From contig SOJX01000017.1 of assembly GCA_004376375.1 (NCBI GenBank), positions 1 to 37,704 of the forward strand: a stretch of DNA of 37,704 bases, written 5' to 3'. Of the stretch, positions 6,505 through 13,263 are shown one piece after another. The position numbers were made by a program, and so were the translations under genes. Within the stretch, counting starts at the first letter, position 1. Each line of letters starts with the position of its first letter. The stretch comes from Planctomycetota bacterium (GTDB taxonomy: Bacteria > Planctomycetota > E44-bin39). The notes beneath the pieces are model-generated. The model was not told the origin of the DNA. It searched no databases and saw only the letters and a list, made by a program, of their open reading frames with translations.

Positions 6505-7809
6505 ATGAAAAAAGTTTTCCTGCTGATAACTATGATTCTGATTGCATCCATCGCAAGCTGCGGTGGCGGCGGCTCGCACGACGCCTTTATCTTCATCCCC
6601 GGCGGAAACGACCCCGGCGATTACGACGTGATTTACAACCAGACGTCGGTCGACGAGTACGAGATCGAGATGTCGGCCGCCAGATGGCAGGCGCTCCAGA
6701 ACAACCCGTTCATTTACGTCTCCGGCACGCTGAAGTTCAAGGATGAAACGTACTATAACGTCGGAATCCGCTACAAGGGCAACTCGTCGTACTTCGCCAT
6801 GCCGGGCCCGAAGAAATCGTTCAAGGTCCATTTCAACGAGTACGTGCCGGGCCAGTATTTCCACGGCCTCAAGAAGCTCAACTTCAACAACGGCTTCAAC
6901 GACCCGACGTTGATGCGCGAGGCGCTCGCGTACAAGCTGATGCGCGACGGCGGCGTGCCCGCGTCCAGAACGAGCCATATAAAGCTCTACGTCACCGTGC
7001 CGGGGATTCACAGCCGCGAATATTTCGGCGTCTACACCTCGGTGGAGCAGGTCAACAAGAGTTTTCTTCAGGACAGGTTCTCGAACAACGGCGGCAACCT
7101 GTTCAAGGCCGAGGCGGCGGGGAGCGACCTCACTTACCTCGGTCCGGGCAAAATCTCATATATTCCCAAGTACGAGCTCAAGACCAATGAGCTTCTAAAC
7201 GATTATTCCGACCTCATCAACCTCTGCAACGTGGTTACGAACACAGCGGACAACCAGTTCAAGAGCGAGATCGAGGCCGTTTTCAACGTCGACGGCTTCC
7301 TGAGCTGGCTTGCGGTGAACACGATACTGTCGTACCAGGACAGTTACGCGGGTAAGGCGCATAATTACTACCTGTACCACAACAATGACACGGGGAAGTT
7401 CGACTACATCCCCTGGGACCTGAATACTACTTTCGGGCAGTCGCGCTTCGGGAAAAGCGCCGACTACATGCTGAACCTCGATATTTACCAGCCCACGTTC
7501 GGCGAGTACCGAATACTGATTGACCGGCTGTTCAACATTCCGGAATACGTTACATCATACGAAAACAGGATGCAGTCGCTGCTCGACAACTATTTCAACT
7601 CGGCGGCGATGGACCCGGCTATCGATACGATGTACAACCTGATAAAGGACGACGTCCACGCCGATACGAAAAAAATGTTCGATAACGCCGCGTTCGACAC
7701 GTGCGTCGTGCAGGACCTGCCGGACCCGCCCGACCCGCAAAGGACGCTGGGCCTCAAGCCCTATGTGACCGACAGGGGAACAAGTATTCAGAGCCAGCTT
7801 AGCCCCTGA
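6505..7809 (+). CDS. CotH-family secreted atypical kinase, lipoprotein (paralogue 1 of 4)
   Basis: 434 residues. A lipoprotein signal ends in IASC (Cys19) followed by GGGG, so the mature protein should be lipid-anchored outside the cytoplasm. CotH kinase blocks in order are NVGIRYKGNSS (85-95), KKLNFNNGFNDPTLMRE, SHIKLYV, FGVYTSVEQV, NVDGFLSWLAVNT and the metal/nucleotide-binding FDYIPWDLN. CotH is a protein-kinase-like fold known to phosphorylate spore coat proteins in Bacillus; the substrate here is unknown. The C-terminal signature RTLGLKPYVTDR is shared with the other three copies. Unlike copies 3 and 4 it has no Gly-Thr linker. It starts nine bases after the DUF4956 stop and ends eight bases before copy 2. 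Confidence 0.88.
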   Translation: MKKVFLLITMILIASIASCGGGGSHDAFIFIPGGNDPGDYDVIYNQTSVDEYEIEMSAARWQALQNNPFIYVSGTLKFKDETYYNVGIRYKGNSSYFAMPGPKKSFKVHFNEYVPGQYFHGLKKLNFNNGFNDPTLMREALAYKLMRDGGVPASRTSHIKLYVTVPGIHSREYFGVYTSVEQVNKSFLQDRFSNNGGNLFKAEAAGSDLTYLGPGKISYIPKYELKTNELLNDYSDLINLCNVVTNTADNQFKSEIEAVFNVDGFLSWLAVNTILSYQDSYAGKAHNYYLYHNNDTGKFDYIPWDLNTTFGQSRFGKSADYMLNLDIYQPTFGEYRILIDRLFNIPEYVTSYENRMQSLLDNYFNSAAMDPAIDTMYNLIKDDVHADTKKMFDNAAFDTCVVQDLPDPPDPQRTLGLKPYVTDRGTSIQSQLSP

Positions 7810-7817
7810 GAAGTGAA

Positions 7818-9146
7818 ATGAAGTTATACAGAATAATTCTAACCGCAGGCCTGGCGATAACGCTCGCGGCCGCGCTCTGCGATTGCGGCGGGAGCGGTGG
7901 AAGCGACAAGTTCGTTTTCCTCGGTCCCGTTGATACCGGCCCCGATTATTCCGTCGTTTACGACCGGGCGCAAGTGGACGAGTACGAGCTTGTCTTTACC
8001 GCGGCCAACTGGCAGAGCCTGCAGGCCGCGACGCATACGTACGCTCCGGGCACGCTCAAGTTCGGGAGCGAGACGTACGAAAACGTCGGCATCCGCTACA
8101 AGGGCAATTCCTCCTTCGGCTGCGTGCCGTTCCCGAAAAAGCCGTTCAAGATCGACTTCGACCGCTACGTCGACGGGCAGAAGTTCCACGGCGTAAAGAA
8201 GCTCAACTTCCACAACTCGCTCTGGGACCCGACCATGATGCGCGAGCCGCTCGGCTACGACGCGTTCGCCGACGCCGGCTGCCCGGCCGGGCGGTCAAGC
8301 CATATAAAACTGTTCGTCACCGTGCCCGGCGTTTACGACCGCGAATTCTTCGGCGTCTACGTCTCGGTCGAGCAGGTCGATAAAGTATATCTCAAGGACC
8401 GCTTCGGCGAAAACGACGGCAACCACTACAAGGCCGCGATGTGGGGCGCAGACCTCAAGTACTACGGCAGCAACCCGATAGAGTATTACGACCGCTACGC
8501 GAAAAAGACGAACGAACTGGCGAACGACTGGTCCGACCTGATACATTTCCTCGACGTCCTGAACAACACGCCGGACAACGCTTTCAAGACCGAGATCGAA
8601 AAGGTCTTCAACGTCGACGGCTTTCTTTCATACCTCGTCGCCAATACCGTGCTTTCGAGCCTCGATTCGATTGCCGGGCGGAACTGCAATTTTTATCTTT
8701 ACCACAATCTGGCTACCGGCAAGTTCGAGTTCCTGCCCTGGGACCTGAACGAGGTCTTCGGTAACCACACGCTCCCGCGCGACAACGGCGTTATCGCCGA
8801 CGAGATGCTCACGATTGATATTTTCAACCCCACGTCCACCGGCGAGCACGTCCTTATCGAGCGGATTCTGAACGTCCCCGAATACATGACCGATTATCTC
8901 GCGCGGATGCGGACGCTGGTCAATGGGGATTTTTCACCCGCGGTGATGCACGCGCGGATAGACGCGATGTATAACCTGATAAAGGCCGACGTCTATCTTG
9001 ACACGTACAAGGAATTCCCGAGCCCGGATTTCGACGCAGGCATTATCCAGGACCTCCCCGACGACGGGAGCCCGGAAAGGATTCTCGGCCTGAAGCCGTT
9101 TATAACGGACCGGGCCGCGAACATTCTGACGCAGCTCGGACCGTAA
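7818..9146 (+). CDS. CotH-family secreted atypical kinase, lipoprotein-like (paralogue 2 of 4)
   Basis: 442 residues. The N-terminal hydrophobic signal runs into LCDCGGSGGSDKF. The lipobox is imperfect (no small residue directly before either Cys), so lipidation is less certain than in copy 1. CotH blocks are all present: NVGIRYKGNSS, KKLNFHNSLWDPTMMRE, SHIKLFV, FGVYVSVEQV, NVDGFLSYLVANT, NFYLYHN and EFLPWDLNEVFG. In PWDLNEVFG and the LSSLDSI(A/T)GR segment it is closer to copy 4 than to copy 1. The C-terminus ILGLKPFITDR matches the family tail. A purine-rich GAGAAG precedes the ATG, which is eight bases after the previous stop, indicating translational coupling within the operon. Confidence 0.87.
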   Translation: MKLYRIILTAGLAITLAAALCDCGGSGGSDKFVFLGPVDTGPDYSVVYDRAQVDEYELVFTAANWQSLQAATHTYAPGTLKFGSETYENVGIRYKGNSSFGCVPFPKKPFKIDFDRYVDGQKFHGVKKLNFHNSLWDPTMMREPLGYDAFADAGCPAGRSSHIKLFVTVPGVYDREFFGVYVSVEQVDKVYLKDRFGENDGNHYKAAMWGADLKYYGSNPIEYYDRYAKKTNELANDWSDLIHFLDVLNNTPDNAFKTEIEKVFNVDGFLSYLVANTVLSSLDSIAGRNCNFYLYHNLATGKFEFLPWDLNEVFGNHTLPRDNGVIADEMLTIDIFNPTSTGEHVLIERILNVPEYMTDYLARMRTLVNGDFSPAVMHARIDAMYNLIKADVYLDTYKEFPSPDFDAGIIQDLPDDGSPERILGLKPFITDRAANILTQLGP

Positions 9147-9157
9147 AGGGGTAACGA

Positions 9158-10522
9158 ATGAGATTTGTCCGTATTCTATTGGCGTTTCTGATAGTTGGAT
9201 GTATCGTAACATTATCCAACTGCGGCGGCGGCGGGTCGCACAACAAGTTTATTTTCGGTACGGGCACGGGAACCGGTACCGGAACCGGGACAGGTACCGC
9301 CCCGGACTATTCGGTTGCATATAACAGGAATACTCTCGACGAGTATGAAATCGAGATGTCGGCCGCCAACTGGCAGGTGCTTCAGAACGATCCGTTCGTT
9401 TACGTCTCCGGGACGCTGAAGTTCAAAGGCGAGGTTTATAACAATGTCGGAATCCGCTACAAGGGCAATTCCTCCTTCTTCGCCGTGCCCGGCATCAAGA
9501 AATCGTTCAAGATTCACTTCAACGAGTACGACCTCAACATAAGGTTCCACGGCCTGAAGAAGCTGAATTTCCATAACAGCTTTAAGGACCCGGCGATAAT
9601 GCGGGAGATGGTCGGCTACGACGTATTCGAGGCCGCGGGCAGTCCCGCTTCCAGGACAAGCCATATCAAGCTTTACGTCACAGTGCCGGACACTTACGTC
9701 CGCGAGTTCTTCGGCGTTTACGTCTCGGTCGAGCAGGTTAACAAGGATTACCTTATCGACCGTTACCCCGAAAACGAGGGCAACCTTTATAAGGCGGGCC
9801 GGACCGGCGCGGACTTCTTCTGGCGCGGCTGGGACAAGTCGGCCTATAAAACGCCTGTGGCAAATCCGCCATACGAAAAGAAAACCAACGAAATCGAGGA
9901 CGACTGGACGGACTTCCTCACTCTGCTCGACGTTATAAACAATACGCCCGACGGAACATTCAAGACCGAGATCGAGAAAGTCTTCAACGTGGACGGTTTC
10001 CTCACGCACCTGGCGGTGAACACGGTCACCGTGCATATGGATTCCGTTTCCGGCCGCGGGGCAAACTGGTACCTCTACCACAACATGGTGACCGACAAGT
10101 TCGAGTTCATCCCATGGGACCTGAACATGGTTTTCGGCAACTTCCGCGGCCTCGGGCCCACCCAGATCGATGCCGATGCCGTCCTGGCTCTCGACGTTTA
10201 CAACCCGACCCTGCCCGGAACGCAATTACTTGTTAACCGGATGCTCAACGTCCCCGAGTACATGGATGCCTATGTCGGGAAAGTGCGCGACCTGGTGAAC
10301 GGTGCGTTTACGTCGACCGCGATGCATCCCGCGATCGACGATATATACAATCGCATAAAGGCCGACGTTTATCTCGATACGCACAAACAGTATTCCAACG
10401 CCGCCTTTGACGATTGCATCGAGCAGGATATTCCCAACGATACTGACCCGAGAAGGACTCTCGGCATGAAGCCGTTTGTGACCGAGAGGGTGGCGAACAT
10501 AATTTCTCAGATTGGACCTTGA
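9158..10522 (+). CDS. CotH-family secreted atypical kinase, lipoprotein with Gly-Thr linker (paralogue 3 of 4)
   Basis: 454 residues. The signal peptide has two possible lipidation cysteines, VGC (15) and SNC (22). The second is followed by GGGG as in the other copies; the first fits the lipobox rule better. A linker SHNKFIFG plus (GT)n at residues 34-47 precedes the kinase domain. CotH motifs NVGIRYKGNSS, KKLNFHNSFKDPAIMRE, FGVYVSVEQV, NVDGFLTHLAVNT, NWYLYHN and EFIPWDLNMVFG are intact. It has an insertion (TPVANPPYEKKTNE) shared only with copy 4, so copies 3 and 4 are sister duplicates. AAGGGG lies upstream of the ATG. Confidence 0.88.
   Translation: MRFVRILLAFLIVGCIVTLSNCGGGGSHNKFIFGTGTGTGTGTGTGTAPDYSVAYNRNTLDEYEIEMSAANWQVLQNDPFVYVSGTLKFKGEVYNNVGIRYKGNSSFFAVPGIKKSFKIHFNEYDLNIRFHGLKKLNFHNSFKDPAIMREMVGYDVFEAAGSPASRTSHIKLYVTVPDTYVREFFGVYVSVEQVNKDYLIDRYPENEGNLYKAGRTGADFFWRGWDKSAYKTPVANPPYEKKTNEIEDDWTDFLTLLDVINNTPDGTFKTEIEKVFNVDGFLTHLAVNTVTVHMDSVSGRGANWYLYHNMVTDKFEFIPWDLNMVFGNFRGLGPTQIDADAVLALDVYNPTLPGTQLLVNRMLNVPEYMDAYVGKVRDLVNGAFTSTAMHPAIDDIYNRIKADVYLDTHKQYSNAAFDDCIEQDIPNDTDPRRTLGMKPFVTERVANIISQIGP
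9257..9298 (+). repeat. Hexanucleotide repeat encoding (Gly-Thr)n
   Basis: Seven Gly-Thr pairs encoded by degenerate 6-bp units (ggtacg, ggcacg, ggaacc and similar) in CotH copy 3. Copy 4 has a shorter version (10635-10661), and the metalloprotease at 23804-25294 a much longer one. Length probably varies by slippage without frameshift. Confidence 0.8.
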
Positions 10523-10535
10523 ACAGGAGAATTGG

Positions 10536-11885
10536 ATGAAGTTCCCGCGTATTGCACTTGTGCTGCTTGCGGTCGGATGCCTTGTTGCAATCTCGAACTG
10601 CGGCGGCGGCGGCTCCCACAACAAGCTGATTTTCGGGACCGGAACAGGAACCGGTACCGGCGACCCGCCGCCGGATTACGCGGTCATATATAACCGCAAC
10701 ACCCTCGACGAATATGAGTTGATATTTACAGCCCCCAACTGGCAGACGCTCAAGGGCAATCCGTTCGAATACGTGCCCGGCATACTGAAGTTCAAAACAG
10801 AGACGTACAGCAACGTCGGAATCCGCTTCAAGGGGAATTCGTCCTACTTCGCGCCGATGACCGGCAACAAGAAATCCTTCAAGATTCATTTCAACGAATA
10901 CGACCCGAACATCAGGTTCCACGGCCTGAAGAAACTGAACTTCCATAACAGCTTCAAAGATCCTTCGCTTATGCGCGAGATGGTCGGCTACGACGTTTTC
11001 GCCGCGGCGAACTGCCCCGCCAGCCGGACGAGCCATATAAAGCTCTACCTCACCATTCCCGGCGTATACACCCGCGAATACTTCGGCGTCTACATCTCGG
11101 TAGAGCAGGTTAACAAGGCTTACTTTGCCGACCGGTTCCCCGAAAGCGACGGCAACCTCTACAAGGCCGGGCAGAGCGGCGGAAACCTCCGATACCTCGG
11201 CGCGGACAAGTCGGCATATAAGACCCCGATCAACGACCCGCCGTACGAGAAAAAGACCAACGAGCTTGTGGACGACTGGACCGATTTCATCCACTTCCTC
11301 GACGTTCTCAACAACACGCCGGCCCCGAACTTCAAGACCGAGATAGAGAAAGTTTTCAACGTGGACGGTTTTCTCGATTACATGGCCGCGAACACGGTGC
11401 TTTCGAATCTCGACTCCATCACCGGCCGCCAGTGCAACTTCTATCTCTACCACAACATGGTTACCGACAAGTTCGAGTTCCTGCCCTGGGACCTGAACGA
11501 GGTCTTCGGAAACTTTCACTGCCCCGGCCAGGACGCCAATACGATGCTTACGCTGAACATCTATGACCCCACCGGCGGTGCGGGCCCGCACGTCCTCCCG
11601 GACGGAATCCTGGGCGTACCGGAGTACGTTGCGTCGTACGAGGGCAAGCTTCGCGCGCTTATCGACGGCGGTTTCGCGCCGACGCCGATGCATTCCGATA
11701 TCGACGGCATTTACAACCGCATAAAGGCCGACGTTTACCTCGACACCCACAAGCCGTACACCAATAATGATTTTGACAGAAATATCTACGAGGATATTCC
11801 CAACAGCGTGGACCCGAAGCGCGTTCTCGGTCTCAAGCCGTTCGTCACCGACCGCGTCGCGAGCGTCGACACCCAACTGCCCTAG
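10536..11885 (+). CDS. CotH-family secreted atypical kinase, lipoprotein with Gly-Thr linker (paralogue 4 of 4)
   Basis: 449 residues from ATG 10536. An in-frame ATG at 10512 would add eight charged residues before the signal peptide and overlap the previous gene; AGGAG (10524-10528) supports 10536. The lipoprotein signal resembles copy 3 (VGC at 15, SNC at 22, then GGGGSHNKLIFG) with a short GT linker (residues 34-42) and a proline hinge. The CotH domain is complete: NVGIRFKGNSS, KKLNFHNSFKDPSLMRE, FGVYISVEQV, NVDGFLDYMAANT, NFYLYHN, EFLPWDLNEVFG. The C-terminal tail is VLGLKPFVTDR. Four adjacent copies with clear divergence point to old tandem duplication and perhaps different substrates. 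Confidence 0.88.
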   Translation: MKFPRIALVLLAVGCLVAISNCGGGGSHNKLIFGTGTGTGTGDPPPDYAVIYNRNTLDEYELIFTAPNWQTLKGNPFEYVPGILKFKTETYSNVGIRFKGNSSYFAPMTGNKKSFKIHFNEYDPNIRFHGLKKLNFHNSFKDPSLMREMVGYDVFAAANCPASRTSHIKLYLTIPGVYTREYFGVYISVEQVNKAYFADRFPESDGNLYKAGQSGGNLRYLGADKSAYKTPINDPPYEKKTNELVDDWTDFIHFLDVLNNTPAPNFKTEIEKVFNVDGFLDYMAANTVLSNLDSITGRQCNFYLYHNMVTDKFEFLPWDLNEVFGNFHCPGQDANTMLTLNIYDPTGGAGPHVLPDGILGVPEYVASYEGKLRALIDGGFAPTPMHSDIDGIYNRIKADVYLDTHKPYTNNDFDRNIYEDIPNSVDPKRVLGLKPFVTDRVASVDTQLP

Positions 11886-11894
11886 GACATTGAA

Positions 11895-13163
11895 ATGACA
11901 AAGATTCCTGCAGCCTGTATTCTGGCCCTGTTTCTTTTTACATCTTTCGCTTTCGCCGGTGAGCCCGTTACCGCGGACCCGGAGGAGGGGACCGCGGAAA
12001 AGGCGGAAGAGAAAGACGGCGATCCGGAGCTGGAAGCCCTGAAAAAGAGGCTTGCCGCGATCGAGAAAAAACTGAAAAAACTCGAGGGCCGGGAAATCGG
12101 GGACAGGAAGGCCGCCGCAAAACTGGAAATCGGTTTCGAGCTCGAGCTGGAATGGCTTTACGCGCAGCGTGGAAAGGTCATCCCGGCCAAGCGCGGCCAG
12201 CTCGACAAGTTCACGATGGACGTCGATGCGAGGTTTATGAAGCACTTTTCAATGAAGGCGCAGGGCAGGTTCGAGTCGGACGAAGCGTGGGTGAAGACTG
12301 CATACGGGCAGATCGACAGGCTGCCGTACGGGCAGCGCCTCCGCTTCGGGAAGGACAAGCGCCTTTTCAAGCTGGCCCGCAGGACGGAGTCCTACCCGCT
12401 TATCGGGACCGCGTTCTGGCGGACGAACGATGTCGGGATTTCGTACCGGTTTACGATTCCGGATTGTAAGGATGCCGACAACTACGGCTACCTGAAGGCG
12501 AGGGTTGCGACCGGCCTCTCGCTCACCTCACGCGAAGCCGGGGAGCAGGACCAGTACTATATAATCGCCGACCGCAAGGCGGTTTCCACGGCCGACATCG
12601 GCGAGAACGAGGAATACACGCTCGTTCTCGGGGGCCGTTTCGGCAGCGGCAGGAAAAAGTTCGTCGACATGTCGCTTTTCGGGATGACGTCGAAAATCGG
12701 CGACGACGACGCGTCGTTCCTCAACCTTTTCATCAACCCGGTCGACCCGGTAAGGCTCGGCACATCGGCGCGCAACGACAACAAGTGGCGCAGGGGCGCC
12801 GCCGTGTCTCTCCGGTACGAGGGGTTTTTCTTCCAGGGCATGTATATTTTCGCGCGCGACTGCGAGCTCTACCGCGAGGGCTATTACGTGCAGCCCTCGT
12901 ACCGCTTCTCGGTGAAGGAGCGCGACTGGCTCCGCTCTATCGAGATTCTCGCCCGCGCGGGGCGGCTGCTTCCGCGCATGGACCATTCCGAGGCCCAGCC
13001 CATGTCGTGGGACCGGGACGAGTTCACCGCCGCACTGCTTGTCGAGATTCACAAGGGCCTGATGCTGAAGATGGAGTATACCGTTTACGACGAGGACGCC
13101 GGCCCCGGCGAGCGGCCCGTAAAGAACAACGAATTCCTTTTCCAGCTCGAATGCAAGTTCTAG
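11895..13163 (+). CDS. Outer-membrane beta-barrel protein, phosphate-selective-porin (OprO/OprP)-like
   Basis: 422 residues. A signal peptide (1-21, ending AFA) leads into an acidic stretch, then a lysine-rich coiled coil (about 44-70, LEALKKRLAAIEKKLKKLEG). The rest (about 75-422) consists of alternating amphipathic strands with aromatic girdles, and the chain ends QLECKF: a terminal Phe is the usual recognition signal for outer-membrane barrel insertion. The coiled coil followed by a barrel and the blocks RFGKDKRLFKLARRTESYPLIG and NDVGISYRF resemble the OprO/OprP porin family. It is last in the operon, nine bases after CotH copy 4. With a polyphosphate polymerase upstream, phosphate or polyphosphate passage is an attractive inference, but substrate selectivity cannot be read from sequence. 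Confidence 0.7.
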   Translation: MTKIPAACILALFLFTSFAFAGEPVTADPEEGTAEKAEEKDGDPELEALKKRLAAIEKKLKKLEGREIGDRKAAAKLEIGFELELEWLYAQRGKVIPAKRGQLDKFTMDVDARFMKHFSMKAQGRFESDEAWVKTAYGQIDRLPYGQRLRFGKDKRLFKLARRTESYPLIGTAFWRTNDVGISYRFTIPDCKDADNYGYLKARVATGLSLTSREAGEQDQYYIIADRKAVSTADIGENEEYTLVLGGRFGSGRKKFVDMSLFGMTSKIGDDDASFLNLFINPVDPVRLGTSARNDNKWRRGAAVSLRYEGFFFQGMYIFARDCELYREGYYVQPSYRFSVKERDWLRSIEILARAGRLLPRMDHSEAQPMSWDRDEFTAALLVEIHKGLMLKMEYTVYDEDAGPGERPVKNNEFLFQLECKF

Positions 13164-13200
13164 AAACCGCACCGTAATTCCGAATATTACTATTCTGGAT

Positions 13201-13237
13201 GCAAAATAAAACAGAGGCGCGGTTTGCCGCGCCTCTG
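13201..13237 (-). terminator. Strong intrinsic terminator between convergent genes
   Basis: A perfect 11-bp stem CAGAGGCGCGG (13212-13222) / CCGCGCCTCTG (13227-13237) with a 4-nt loop. Read on the minus strand it is followed by TTTTATTTTGC, so it ends the protease gene on that strand. On the plus strand it lacks a T tract but may also stop the operon. Confidence 0.85.
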
Positions 13238-13263
13238 CTTACATCAATAAATATGGAGTGAGG

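Noticed and set aside
5719..7011. 430-codon antisense frame opposite the DUF4956 and first CotH genes
   Set aside because: It spans two good genes and their junction and has no family signal.
10308..12245. Long antisense frame opposite the CotH genes
   Set aside because: It is a shadow of four well-supported CotH genes in GC-rich DNA, with no recognisable protein family.
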